Shown here: positions 11,963 through 22,859 of the stretch, one piece after another
How the letters are laid out: each line of letters starts with the position of its first letter
Numbering within the stretch: the first letter of the stretch is position 1
NCBI RefSeq assembly: GCF_002999335.1
Contig: NW_020312155.1
Location: forward strand, 1 to 62,663
Source of the DNA: Cyclospora cayetanensis
Taxonomy: Eukaryota; Apicomplexa; Conoidasida; Eucoccidiorida; Eimeriidae
Length of the DNA stretch: 62,663 nt
Direction: 5' to 3'
Notes under the pieces: model-generated
Told to the model about the DNA's origin: nothing
The model's database searches: none
The model's input: the letters and a program-made list of their open reading frames with translations, nothing else
Program-made: the position numbers and the translations under genes

Positions 11963-12079
11963 CCGTGTCATCGCCCCTCAATAGTCTTATAATCCAGCAC
12001 TTCTGGGGCACCTTGTGGATCTTTTACCTGCACACGAGTCATTTGCCTGCTGGGCGAACCGTGAATAATTTTGGAAGTC

Positions 12080-12403
12080 TCAAAACTTCTCTAGGAAGCC
12101 AATATTTTTTGTTCTCTGGCAGCCCAATTCTTTCGGCAAATCGATAGAGCAAGGAAAAGCATTGGTTCGCGAGAGGATGGTAATCGGTCCCACCCACCTA
12201 GCTGCAAACTTCTTCGTCTGGTTTGTGCCAAAGAAAAACAGATGACTGCATAGCCAAGCAGCTGTTTCGAGACCAAACAGCGGTTGTAGGCAAAGCTGGC
12301 ATCCCACTGCATCCAAGCTAGTGACTGAGCGGGGGGCAGCTGTGGCGGACCATGCGATGATGCCAGCTGTAGCGCGCCATCTAGGGTTTCTACAGGGAAA
12401 CAA
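12080..12403 (-). mobile_element. Ty3/gypsy-type integrase C-terminal fragment (decayed)
   Basis: The minus-strand frame contains KKFAARWVGPITILSRT followed by a segment ending IDLPKEL. This matches the C-terminal part of Ty3/gypsy integrases (K-L-x-P-x-[WF]-x-G-P-[FY]-x-I-x-x-[RK] ... L-P). Nothing of reverse transcriptase or the integrase catalytic core was found next to it. The flank at about 12,360-12,390 (agctgtagcgcgccatcta) resembles 58,410-58,435 in the retroelement-rich region. Read as a remnant of an inserted element. Confidence 0.6.
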
Positions 12404-14592
12404 TTAACTCTGCATTTATATAGCCTAGTAGAAAGTCGTCATCGATTTTCAGAATAAACTTTCTGCTTCTCCTGCCTATGCGTCTTTGAGTTTTCACTCC
12501 TAGGTGGGAGCGACAGCTACGGTGCGCGTACCCTTAGCCTACGAGCTATTCGAGCATTCGCAGCGACTTGCCAGCCTTCGCGAAACAGGTAAAGCAGGGA
12601 TGCGGCATGTTGCAACAAATATTTTTCAATAGACCCCTCCTGCCATCGCTGCTGCCACAGTGGGGGATTATGCATCTGATTGTGGTAAGATAGCTATTGC
12701 TAGGGTCGTGCCAAAGGCCACTGGCGTTGCTGGCCGCGTTCCAATTAGAATTACTGCTTCCGCCAGCGCAACGCGTGTGTCTCGTCCTACCCCCTCGTCA
12801 GAGTTTGGCCTATAAGGTTTTGTTGCAGCCATGAGCGGCTGCTTCCCCGGAAAAGCTTGGCGTCTAACGGTTGATGCCCCCACAGAATAGAGAAGTGCGG
12901 CAAGTGAAGCCTGGGCTGCTGCTGCTTGAACCTTGTGTGCGACTTTTGTACGCCTCAGATCTTAGGACCCTAAGCTGCTGCGGCACTTGTGGCTGAACCT
13001 GGAGGATTACTCCCGCTGCTGCAGCTCAGGACAAAACACCGTGAGGCCTGTGTCCACTGCAGAGGGAGGCTGAGCGTTCGCAGTAGCTGCTAACGCTACT
13101 GCTGCAACCGTCAGTGTCACTACCAAAACGCCAGTAGAGGAAGTGCAATGCAGGGGCAGCACCTGCGGTTACTGGCTAACAAGGGTCGTCCAAAGCCACT
13201 GTAGTTGCATCGTCAACGCAGTCTTTTGCCTCTTGATGCTTCAGCCCAGCCAGCAGCATTGAGAGCGGCAGGAGCGCTGCCACGAGCAGCAGCGACGGCG
13301 GCAGCCTGAGTATATCGGCTAATTTTGAATATTGTGTATCATTTGGAACGTTCATCTTTTCACTATCTCCGGGCAGCTAAGAAGGGGCTGGCCCCCTAAT
13401 TGTCGTCCAGCAGGCTCGACCGTATGAAACGTGAAAGATGCTGCTGCTGTGGTTGAGTTCTCTTACACCAGTGGCCGTGCAGCAAAGCCTCAATAGTCCC
13501 TTCCGTGCAGAGTACGCCCATGTCAGGCCCTGCCCAGTCGGTGGTCTCACCTTGTAAGCGCAGACTAATAGCAGCAGTGGCGTTCGCAGTGATACAATCA
13601 ACCGCAATATCGGCAGCAAAAGCAGCAGAGCCTCATAGTTTCCCCTTGCGTAGTTGCAGCGGCACCCCCCGCCCCCATTAGAAAGCTCAACGCGCGGCTG
13701 CTTCAGCAGCTGAGGTTTGTGCTAACCTTCTCGTTTGCGCACCACCCTAGTCAGCGGATCCAACTTTATCCACAGCGGCATTCCCAAACGTGATTAGCCC
13801 CCTTGCGGTCCAAACCACAGGACGTGCAGCAGCGGCTTTTAAGCCTTAAAATGCGAGTCGTCAGGTGCAGGGGTGGTACCACAGGAAAAGCACCTGAAAC
13901 CAGCGCCCGAGAAAATACCGCTGCGTGGACTTTGCCGCGCCGAACCGCTGGATCATTGCAGTATGTGTGGGAAAAATCCATTCGCAGCAGCGTATTTTCT
14001 CAGGACTGGCAGCCATACATGAGGAGAGCAAATGGGTTGGAAGTCATGCATGCCCGTGGCATGCATGTCTTCCAACCCATTTGCTTCCAGGAGTCGTCCG
14101 AAGAAGCCGCTCGCCTTGATTTCCGAAATACCGCGTTTTGCATCATCACACTGCAGGAGAAACGGCATTACACTGCGCGCCGTGCAGCAGCAAAGGCGCA
14201 GTCACAAGTGCTTCATCCGCGGAAGCCTGCAGGTGACCTGTGTGTGCAGGCCCTCTGTCGGCAGCCACTTAGCCGTGGTTCTTTCTTCTGACAAGCGATA
14301 AAGTATTGCAATCTTCGTGTTATTTCTTTGTCTTTTCTTTCCACATACCTCTGAGTTTGGGAGAAGCCGCAGGCCCCTTTTCCCCCTTCCCCCCCCAACT
14401 CCCCGCCCAGTAGGGCCCCTTCCTGTTAGCCTCCTCTCTCCCTGTTGCTTGGATCCGAGATCTCGTAATTGTTAGCATTTCTCGGGCATAGCAGACTCTT
14501 CGCCGGCGGCGCAGGAACCGCCACGCGGAGCACTGATCTTCCACCGCCTTGTTTTCAGATCTTGTGGATACTCCTGCATCCAGGAGAGGAAG
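12404..14592. other. Intergenic, no recognisable gene
   Basis: Several short frames exist on both strands but none resembles a known protein or shows convincing splice continuity. It contains scattered short CTG/GCA clusters (about 12,900-13,300 and 13,430-13,640) and one strong inverted repeat listed separately. The last few hundred bases should include the NFU1 promoter. Confidence 0.4.
14028..14084. repeat. 27-bp inverted repeat with CGT loop
   Basis: Arms 14028-14054 and 14058-14084 are complementary at 26 of 27 positions, separated by the three bases cgt. The arms include catgcatg. A transcript would form a very stable hairpin. Confidence 0.9.
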
Positions 14593-16748
14593 ATGTATGG
14601 GCTCAGCGTGCGGCGAGCAGTGGCAGCCACGCAGCCAAGAAAATCTTCTGCACGCGCCCTCCATGTAGCCGCAGTTTCAGCTTTTCCCGAGAGGCTTCAT
14701 GGCCGCTTGTTGACAACAAGTGCCTCTCCGGCTACACCGCAAAATGGCAATCGACGCCAAAGTGCAAGCCTGTCTTGGGGCCCACTCGGACTTACAGCTG
14801 CAGCACACTTAGACACCATTCAACGCGTGGCAACACCGCGTTTTCTCTCATCTTCAGCCTCACCGGTGATGGAGTCGATACCAGTGGAGGAGACTCCAAA
14901 TCCGAATGCTCTAAAGTTCAGACCTCTGCTGCCTCGGCCGCTTGTAAATGCCAAGGGAAGCTTCGCTTCGAGAAATTTTACCAAAACTTCGCCCGGTACG
15001 ATCCTCGCTCCTCCTCCTCTGCTGCTCGAGAGTGCTCTTCTGCTGTCGTCGCCCGTTCCCCCTTCTGCTGCTCTGCCCCTTGTCAAGGGCGCTTCAGGTG
15101 TGTGCCTCATTCTAACTGGGAGGCAACCGACCACGGCAAGGAAGAAAAACCACAAAATCACGACGTTTTCCGCTCATTTTCCTTCTGGCTTCTCAGGTGT
15201 AGCGGACTCTCCAATGGCACAGGCCATCTTGCAGGTGAAAACGATGCGCTGATCGCTAAGACGCAAGGACTGCTTCGGGTGCTGAGCTGCTATGGCTTGC
15301 GCGAGGCGAGGCTTTCATGAGCAGCTGTGGCTGCTAATGTCAGACCTGTGCTGGTGTGTTTTTGACTGCTGTACTGCCTCAGGAGAGGGGCGTCGTGTCC
15401 GTTCTTCTTGGCGCTGGCTTCGTGTCAGTCGTGAAGGAGGCTGAGGCGCAGTGGGAAGATCTGAAGCCTAGAGTCGAGGCAGCCATCCGGTGATCTGCAG
15501 TAGCATTGCGAGCAGGTGGAAGAGGCGTGCTCTCAGAAAGGGTGTCACTAGGAGGGCGTGGGATCTTTATGCAGGTAGACCGCGTTTCTTAACTGCTGCT
15601 GTTTGGGTGTAGGCACAACTGTCTCCTGGACTTGTTTCTGTTTCTGCTTTTGGCAAAACGCAGACTTTCTGCTGCCGCTCAGCTGGCGCACGCGACGGAG
15701 GCAGCAGCGGCGGACGAGGCGGCAGCGGCAGACGAGGCAGCAGCGGCAGAAGCATCAAAAAAGGAGCACGCCCATGAGGCTTCCTCGGCAGCCGAAGCGC
15801 CTATGGGACCTGAAGAAGAGGAGCTCTTTGAATCAATCAAAGAGACGCTAAACTGTCGCGTCAGGCCCATGTTGCAAGTACGTTGTTTGGCCTTTCTACG
15901 CTCATTTGATCGTGGCTATAGGGAGGGAGAAGCATATTTCTGTCTGAATTCGAACTTCTTGAAGAAAGGCGCCTCTGCAATGGCGCTAAGGAGGAACTGG
16001 AAGCATGCAACTCGCCGTCCTCGACGGCCAGAGTCTTGAGCCTTATACAGGCCGACCTCTGAGAGAGGCTTGTGCAGAGGGAGGGGGGTGGGGGTGGGTT
16101 TGTTTTTCCGAAGCCAGCTGCAGCTCTGCTAATTTGTGTTTGCGTTGTTGTTCCCCCTGATCGCTTCTCTGCGGCACACGATGCGCAGCTGGCTGGCTGG
16201 CTAGCTGGGGCAGGCGAAAATTCCAAAGGCACATGCGGAGAGAGATTTTTTGTGTGTGTCTTGAAAGCTTTCTTCGCTGCCTCTGAGTGCGGCACAGATG
16301 GCTAAAAGTCTCGCGTTCCTCTGCATCCCAGATCGCTCCCCTTCTTCGCTGCCTGCCTGTGCATCCTGCAGGGAGACGGGGGAGATCTGGAGGTTCTGCG
16401 GTTCGATAGCGAGACCGGCCAGCTGTATGTACACTTGCTGGGGAGCTGCCAAGGCTGCCCTTCCTCCACCGTCACTGTCAAGAGAGGGATGGAACAAATG
16501 CTCAAGTACTACTATCCAGAGGCAAGTGGCTTGCACCCTGCGCTCTGCAGCGTAGCGAGAAGCGTAATTTCCTGTAGGCTTTCCACTGCGAGAACTCTTG
16601 CGAGGGGGGTGGGGCAAGAATTGCGCTGCCGCACGACCTCCTAAAAATGGTTCGAATCGCTGGTGGGTGGGTGCCGTAGGTAGAGGCAGTTGTCGAGTGC
16701 GACGAGAACGGGGAACCCCTCCAGCCCGAAGACGAAGAGGCTGAATGA
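14593..16748 (+). CDS. NFU1: NFU1-type iron-sulfur cluster scaffold protein
   Basis: Six exons in phase: 14593-14995, 15197-15234, 15383-15489, 15664-15877, 16372-16521 and 16680-16748, giving 326 residues. Residues 1 to about 90 are rich in Arg, Ser and Ala with few acids, like a mitochondrial presequence. The Nfu N-terminal domain follows (EETPNPNALKF, then SPMAQAI and GFVSVVKEAEAQWEDLKP). After it comes an Ala/Glu-rich low-complexity linker (EAAAADEAAAADEAAAAEA) and then the NifU-like domain with RVRPMLQ, DGGDLEV and the cluster-binding CxxC, Cys280 and Cys283 (GSCQGCPSS). Having the Nfu_N domain points to the mitochondrial paralogue rather than the apicoplast NFU. It should carry 4Fe-4S clusters to targets such as lipoate synthase. 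The fifth intron has a GC donor (GAG|GCAAGT at 16522). Localisation is inferred. Confidence 0.92.
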
Positions 16749-17123
16749 AGCGGTCTTTGGGGAGGGAAGGGGGGCCTCCCTCTAGAACAGCACACAGGGT
16801 ATGTGCGCGTGTAACGCTCTGGAGGCTGCGTTTAGCACATTTAACGCATGCAATGAGAGGGAAGCGTGTTCTAGGGTGCCTGGGTAGAGCAGTGTCTGTC
16901 TTCTTTAAAATACCGATTAGAGAGGCTTTGTCTCTACACTAAGGCCGCTGGGCAACAGACGGTGCCGTGCGGGATCAAGAGGAGCTAACAGTCTGCATGC
17001 GGCTAGTAGCATTCCCCCGTTCAGCCCGATTCTGTTCTACACGAGGGCGCGTTGAAAGGATCCAAGCAATTAAATAGCGTGAACCGCAGTGCACGCGTCT
17101 TCCGCAGTGCGTAGCGTTCTCGT

Positions 17124-17151
17124 GTTGCTAGCTAGCTCGCTAGCTAGCAAC
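17124..17151. repeat. 13-bp perfect inverted repeat (GCTA-based)
   Basis: Arms 17124-17136 and 17139-17151 are exact complements with a 2-nt spacer; the core is gctagctagc. It lies 36 bp before a second, larger hairpin. Confidence 0.9.
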
Positions 17152-17187
17152 CAGACACCCACGCCTGCAGCGACTTTCACCTAGAGG

Positions 17188-17230
17188 GTCTATGTGCCCC
17201 TGCTGCTCGTAGCAGCAGGGGCACATAGAC
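17188..17230. repeat. 20-bp perfect inverted repeat with CGT loop
   Basis: Arms 17188-17207 and 17211-17230 are exact complements separated by cgt. This is the same loop trinucleotide as the hairpin at 14028-14084. Confidence 0.92.
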
Positions 17231-18455
17231 CTTGTAATGTTAAATTAAGCGTCTCCGTCACTTAGTAATCCACTCGATGCGAACTTTGACGAGCAGACTT
17301 CTATAGCGTTCTGAGGAAACTCCCCCCGCTGCCCGCGCACCAAAGGGGAGAGAGAGGGCCCACTACTGTGCATGCGGCTGGACTCTCGAGGTACTCCGAC
17401 ATTTTACAAGTGCTGCTACAAAACGCCTAGCGTACATGCATGCATGCATGCAACGCTGCCTCCCTTGTATCGAGTTCACAGTGCTCTGCAATACCTTAGG
17501 GTCTCTACAGTCGCACACCTACCCCCCACTGAAGTTGGTATTCCCTTTTTCACGCATCCGCAGTTCAATATACAGCTCGCGTAGCTAAAGCGGTGCCAAA
17601 TTGTATGCACAGCCTCCCTTTTATTGTGTTTCCCCTTGTGTCTGTCTTTGACGATGAAGAACATATCCTTCCTGCCACCATTTCGCACTGCCCGTAATAA
17701 AGGTCCTCCCAACTGTCGCTCGGTGAGTGTCTGCCCGTAGCCTTTTGTGTATTCTGTCATGAAAACTCCTTTTCTGTGTACTACGCTTGTGCCTTTTCTT
17801 TTCCTCCACTCGTTATCCGCACTTCGAACTAAGTAGGCCTGCCTTTCCTTCCGTGATAGCGAACCCACTCTCCCTGGCTGCCGCCCCCTGGCGCTTCTCG
17901 CAGAGTTGAGTTGGGCTGCACCCTACGAGGCTGTTGCCTGCCTCTTCAGCTTGTCTCTTCAATGGCGAACAAATACACTCATCAACAGCACTAAATTGAC
18001 TCGCACAGAAGCCAGCCGGCAAGAAGAAACGGGGTCATAAGGACCCCGCCTTTACGGCATACGGCAGCAAATTGCAAAAACACGCATGCACTGGAGGAGG
18101 ACAGGTGCCTTTGAATTGACACTCAGGCAAGCTGGCTCGTATTGGCTCGAGAGCGAGCGCAAACACAAACAGAAAAAAGAGGGATAAAGGGGCAGCAGGG
18201 ATGGCGCAGTCGAGCGATTGGAGTTTTGCGGCTGCATCGGCAGGGGACGATCGTCTCCCCCGAGGCAAGTAGGCCTTTCGAGTTCATTACACCCTAGAGT
18301 TGCGGTGAGTTCAAGGAGCGAGAAATGGAGACCACACCAACAAAGTGAAATAATGCGCGCCGCTACATGCGCCTGCGTGCCTGTGCTGCTGCTGCTGCTG
18401 CTGCTGTCGCCGTCGCTGTTGCTGCTGTTGCCGCTGCGGTTGCTGTGTGTTGCAG

Positions 18456-19369
18456 TCCTTAGAACTGACCAGAGGAAATCTTCGCAAAGAGTTTCTTGCG
18501 CAGGCGCAGCTCCCGCCGATTCGCTGCTGCCTTCTGACGCAGCTGGCGTTCGCTCTGCTCCCCGTCCACTCGACCTGCACGGTAAACTCAAAGCAGCCAA
18601 AATCACGACGCACCCTACCCAGCAAGGCTTAAGGCCAAACGTTCTGTGTGGCATCGTTCTTGTGTGGTCGTCCTCTCCAGTTGTTTGACCGCACTGAAGG
18701 CTGCCTGCAGCCTCAAGCAGCCAACACGACTGCCTTCCTGCCAAAAAGCCGTAGCGTCCTCTTTCCCGCGCGCGACTTTGGCTGTAGAGCGAAGGCAGCC
18801 TCCCTGCTCCCTCCCTACACCCACAGCCACCATCTGGCGAGGCAGAACATACCCCCTTCCTCCCTCTTTTCCCCAAAACGCTTTCCCCTCTCGAAGCGTC
18901 TGCGAAAGAACGCACCTAAAGCCTCCAAAGTGCGTCTAAACGCTTGCGCGGCTCGCAGTGCCCTGCGGATGCCGTAAGCAGCTCGAAACCAGCGAACACG
19001 GTGGACAGAGTCTTCCTGCCACTGCACTGCGAAAACATGCTGTCTGCGAACAGACACACACACATGCACTGCAGATAAGTTTCGAAGAATGCGTGAAGGG
19101 GCAGGTATATGCGCGAACTCCGCAACTGAGCCTTCACGCGTCGTAGGTTGCTTTTTCCAGTGACAGCGAATGCCTCTGTTCTACCCTCCTGCCTGCCTTC
19201 CTCCCTCGCTCCCGTCATTCTTCCTCAGTCTCCCTCACATCGCCTTCCCCCTTCTTCCCAATTTTCTCTTCACGAGCACCCAGCTGCCTGCGACTGCTGG
19301 TGCGCCTTAGAAGAGGGAAACGAGGCACTCCTCGCTCTGGAGCCGTCCAAAAAGCCTCACCGCGGATAA
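18456..19369 (+). CDS. Unidentified protein, three-exon model
   Basis: Product not recognised. Candidate exons 18456-18581, 18681-18929 and 19279-19369 (TAA) join in phase 0. The first exon follows a CTG-rich pyrimidine tract ending tgtgttgcag and starts SLELTRGNLRKEFLAQ; its donor is ACG|GTAAAC. The second begins LFDRTEGCLQPQ after cctctccag and ends at AAA|GTGCGT. The third follows a long pyrimidine tract and contains CALEEGNEALLALEPSKK. A starting exon was not found. The opposite strand has a 287-codon frame (18915-18052) with a signal-anchor-like stretch and a Ser run, so the strand is not certain; the splice signals favour the plus strand. Confidence 0.35.
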
Positions 19370-19604
19370 TAGTTCACCCCCTTTGCACTCTGCGCCGCCA
19401 AGTAGTGGCTGTCGTGTGATCTGGTGTTGTACTTTCGTCGCCTCCACGAATTCCACTTGCCGTTCAGAGACAGGGGGAAGTCAAACCCCAGAAATACGCC
19501 TTCCCTGCTCAAATCCATCCTCTGCAGCCGCAAGCAAGCCGCAAGTAGAAGGCGCAGCAGCCACATCTAGAACCTCCGACTTCCGACAAACACTGCCGTG
19601 GCAG

Positions 19605-19664
19605 CAGCGCAACAACAGCAGCGCAACAACAGCAGCGCAACAACAGCAGCGCAACAACAGCAGA
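19605..19664. repeat. 15-bp tandem repeat (cagcgcaacaacagc)
   Basis: About four copies of a 15-bp CAG/CAA unit. On the plus strand one frame reads QQRNN-type residues. It lies between candidate exons. Confidence 0.9.
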
Positions 19665-19802
19665 GGGTGGGAGGCCTTGCGGATGCTGGAAGGAGTCGTT
19701 CTAGGGGGAGATTTTTCGTCGCTCTGGAGACGAAAATCTCCTTGTGTGCTGCTGCCACCCCTTTAGCAGGGGGAGTTCGCTGTCGAAATCGCGGGGTGTT
19801 AG

Positions 19803-20855
19803 TTCTCGCTGGAAGGAGCAGTCGAAAAGACGCTGAAAGAGCTGTTTAGGCAGGCCTGGAAGGTTCAGCAGGATGATGCAACGAAGCACGCCGATTGAGA
19901 ATGCCTACCATCTCTCGATAACAATTTGCGGGAACGAACTGTTGGATTCCTTCAAGTCGAGCCGCTGCATAGCGGGGAGGGGGCAGATGCTCAGGAGCTG
20001 CACAGAAGACGCACAAGCAGCAAATCTCAGCTGTGGAAATCCAGCCACACGAGCTGTAGACAGAGAGAGACAGACGCACAGACAGACGCACAGACAGAAA
20101 AAGAGAGAGACCTTATCCTAGTCTGAAACTTGAGCAAGCCTTGACAGCCGAAGTGTGCAGCCTCAACGAAATCCAGCAGTCGCATTTAAAGGCCAAGAAC
20201 GTGCCTGAGACATGGGGATGCTGCAGTTCTCGAGTCTTGAGCTTCAAAGGATGTTTTGAGAAACGCTGCTGCTGCAGCTGCTGCCACGAGATCCCTCGGA
20301 CGGTGCTGCTGCTGCCGTCGCTGCTGCTGCTATCACCGAGGGCAGGCACGCCACATCTCCAGCGCTGCGGCTTGCACACAGAAAAGCAGCTACCCAAGGA
20401 ACTGAAGTCCAAGCTGCTGCTGCTGCTGCTGTTGCCGCCACTTCTTCTGCTACTGCCTGCTGCTGATGTGGAGCTGCAGACGAAGGCCGCTTCAACGGGC
20501 GCAGCCTGGCAAGACCGCGATAGGCTGCTGCTAATGCTGCTGCTAATGCTGCTGCTAATGCTGCTGCTGCTGTATCTGCTGCTGCTGCTGTATCTGCTGC
20601 TGCTGATGCTGCTGCCTCTGCTGTATCTGCTGCTGCTCTCTAAGGGGGCGACGATATCGACACCTCGTAATGAACGGCAGCGCAGTGCACGGGGAAACGC
20701 ATGTGGAATTACCCTCGCTGTTGCGGCAGCTGCAGCAGCAGCAGCAGCAGCAGCCGCTGTTGTCGCCTTTGCAGCAAGGAAGACCATCTGCAAACGCAGT
20801 GCCCGTGCCAGGCAAAAAGGAAAAGCGCGTGCAGAGAAACAGATCGCAGTTCTGA
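19803..20855 (+). CDS. Unidentified exon candidates, glutamine-rich C-terminus
   Basis: Product not recognised. Two separate plus-strand stretches look coding. The first, 19803-19893, follows gtgttag and reads SLEGAVEKTLKELFRQAW to a TGA. The second, about 20640-20855, follows a long CTG-type pyrimidine tract ending ctctctaag and reads NGSAVHGETHVELPSLL, a Gln run, then a basic tail to a TGA. Between them a plus frame (LNEIQQSHLKAKNVPET, about 20160) also looks coding, but the minus strand carries an equally long Ser-rich frame (20946-20113). These may belong to one or more genes; exon order and start were not resolved. Confidence 0.25.
20523..20640. repeat. Interrupted CTG repeat
   Basis: Tandem ctgctgctaatg units pass into ctg/tat-interrupted CTG triplets. 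Read on the plus strand it is a pyrimidine-rich intron-like tract; on the minus strand it would encode Ser/Tyr runs. Confidence 0.9.
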
Positions 20856-21293
20856 TGAAGTAGCAGCAGCCGCAGCAGCAGCCATTTTTCCAAGTCTTTG
20901 AAAAAACCGAAATCCGAAGAGGGGCCCCCCCGCTGTACCCTCGCACCCCTGGGCCCTAGGGGGCCCCCGAAGGGGGCCCCTGCATACCTCGGAAAAATGC
21001 CTGTGCAGCGAATAAACGATTAAAAATAAGCTCTCCAGCAGCGAAAAACCTCCACCTCGTCGTGGCAAGCAGCAACTCCTATCAGATGCAGTCGCACTAG
21101 ACTGAGCACTCCACTGGGAAACATGCGGGCTGCCTCCTAGCAGCGTGGTGAGTGGTCGTCATACTGCAGCCGCGGCGAAGCTGCATCTGCAAGAGCAGGA
21201 ATTCTTGCTGCTGGACCTCGTAGTGCTGTATAGTGGGAGCTGCTGTGGCAGTGGAAGCGGCGTCAAGGGCAGATGTTGCTGCTAAACGCTGGC

Positions 21294-22800
21294 AGCAAGA
21301 CTATTCCTCTTGCAGCCGCTGCAGCGGCAGCAAAAACGCAAGCAGCTAATCGAGTGGCTACTGCAGCAGCTACTGCATCAGCTACTGCAGCATCCTCCTC
21401 CCGCGTGGCAGTTCGAACGGCAGCTCGGGAAAACAATTTTCGACCTGCCGACGTCGCAAGCGGCAGGCAAGTGTTGGAGATATCAGCTCCGATCTGCAGC
21501 AGCAGTGGCAGCAGTGCGCTCCAGCCTACGTGTAGCTTGCCTCGTGTTGCATGCAGTAGGCGCCTCCTAGCCGCATTTCGCCCGCTTGTAGGTCGTTCCC
21601 TCTCATCCAGCGTCAGGAGCAGCAGAGACTCTGGCAGAGACTCTGGCAGAGACTCTGGCAGAGACTCTGGCAGAGACTCTGGCTGCGGTATGAGCAACAG
21701 CAACAGCAGCGAGATCCGCGAACCTACCAGGAGCAACAGCAGCAGAGACGAGGGAGCTGCTGACTGCTTGCCTCTGTGTTTAGGCATTGCCAACGTGCGG
21801 GGTTCTCTTGCGTATGCGCTGGTCGATGTGAGTCAGAAGCCAGGCAGGAAGCACGAGTCTTTTTTCTGCCAGCAGCAGCGCATGCGCTGAAGAGAGAGAG
21901 AGAGACAAAGACAGAGAGACAAAGACAGAGACAGAAAGACAGAGACAGAAAGACAGAGACAGAAAGACAGAGCCAGAGAGAGAGAGAGCATTTACAGTGC
22001 TGCAGAGAGGTTGCGACTGTGCCTGCTGCTTTTCTGATTGCTTTAGGGAGGCTCACTCCGTCCCTTACGGTTTGGACTGTTTGACTGGTCGCTTATAGAG
22101 AAGCAGAGGGGAGCAAGCCTCACGGCGAAGACGCAGCAAGTCATGGAAGTTCTCTCGCAGCTGCGGCAGCAGCAAGAACTGCAGCCGAAGAGACTGCAGC
22201 TTTCGCGGGATCAGCAAGTGGGGAGTCTGTCAGCTCCAACGAGCGGCAAGAGCGTGCTTGGAGGAGGAACGTGGGTAGTAGGCTTTCAATCTGCTTTGCG
22301 ATTGCCTCGCTCTCTGTCAGATCTGCAGCGACAGCAGCAGCAACAGCAACTGCAGGGGTCTCTTTCGGTTGCTCTGGCTGCTGCATTCCAGCTGCAGCAA
22401 GTCTACAACGTGGAGCCTCAGACTGCCAGACAAGCACTTGGTGTGACCATCAGCCGACGTCTCTAAGTCCATTTTTTTCTGGCACTGAAATGTTTCCAGC
22501 GCGCGCAGTAGACCGCTGGCAGCCTGTAGAATGAGTGCCCTCCTGACGTAGCCACAGGTTATCGGCGCTTTTCGTGCCGAGGCTGCTTCTTGGCGCCTTC
22601 CGAGCCAGCGGCTGCCCAGCTGGACAGCTGGCTAGCTAGCCATCCCGTGGCGAGTCAGCTAGCCAGTGAGGGGGGGAGAGCGAGCTTCTTGGTGGAGACT
22701 GCCTGTTGGTTGCGTTTACGCAGGGCGTCTACTGGAGCGGCCTCTGGCGTCTCGCGAGGAGCTCCTCGAGTTTCTGAAGGAAGCGGTCGGGCGATCCTAG
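21294..22800 (+). CDS. Unidentified Gln/Leu-rich helical protein, exon candidates
   Basis: Product not recognised. Several plus-strand stretches look like exons of an alpha-helical, Gln-rich protein: about 21300-21465 (QKRKQLIEWLLQQLLHQLL... ending near TSQAAGK), 21611-21770 (Gln/Trp/Arg tandem units from a 12-bp DNA repeat), 22143-22460 (MEVLSQLRQQQELQPKRLQL and a later Gln run), 22561-22690 (LDSWLASHPVASQLASEGG) and 22727-22800 (RLLERPLASREELLEFL... ending GRS at TAG, after acceptor tttacgcag). Leu/Gln periodicity suggests coiled-coil or helical repeats. Exon borders and phase were not established for all parts, so this may be more than one gene. Confidence 0.3.
21630..21691. repeat. 12-bp tandem repeat, five copies
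   Basis: Five near-identical copies of gagactctggca. Being a multiple of three, it keeps any reading frame open and would encode a 4-residue repeat in a coding context. Confidence 0.95.
21891..21990. repeat. GA/ACAG purine-rich microsatellite
   Basis: Alternating (ag)n, acaaagacagag and acagaaagacag units. No gene assigned. Confidence 0.9.
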
Positions 22801-22859
22801 AAAGAGGCAGACATCTCTTCAGCAGCAGCAGCAGCAAGGCTCCAAACTCTAGAATAAAC

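Larger units (their letters stand above)
16749..18430. other. Intergenic with two hairpins
   Basis: No assigned gene. A minus-strand frame at 17868-17476 is basic and starts with ATG, but has no recognised relative. The two inverted repeats at 17124-17151 and 17188-17230 are listed separately. A short catg tandem run lies near 17,437-17,452. Confidence 0.4.

Noticed and set aside
18052..18915. 287-codon minus-strand frame with a signal-anchor-like stretch and Ser run
   Set aside because: The Ser run is the reverse reading of a CTG tract, and the plus strand offers better splice signals and phase-consistent exons. Kept only as an alternative.
20113..20946. 277-codon Ser-rich minus-strand frame
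   Set aside because: Most of its length is the complement of the CTG repeat; the non-repeat parts match no family.
22823..22852. Possible second SKL-ending protein (QQQQQGSKL then stop)
   Set aside because: It would need an intron of only 37 bp from 22,786, far shorter than any supported intron in the window (all over 100 bp except 99-bp candidates); the upstream exon more simply ends GRS at the TAG at 22,800.
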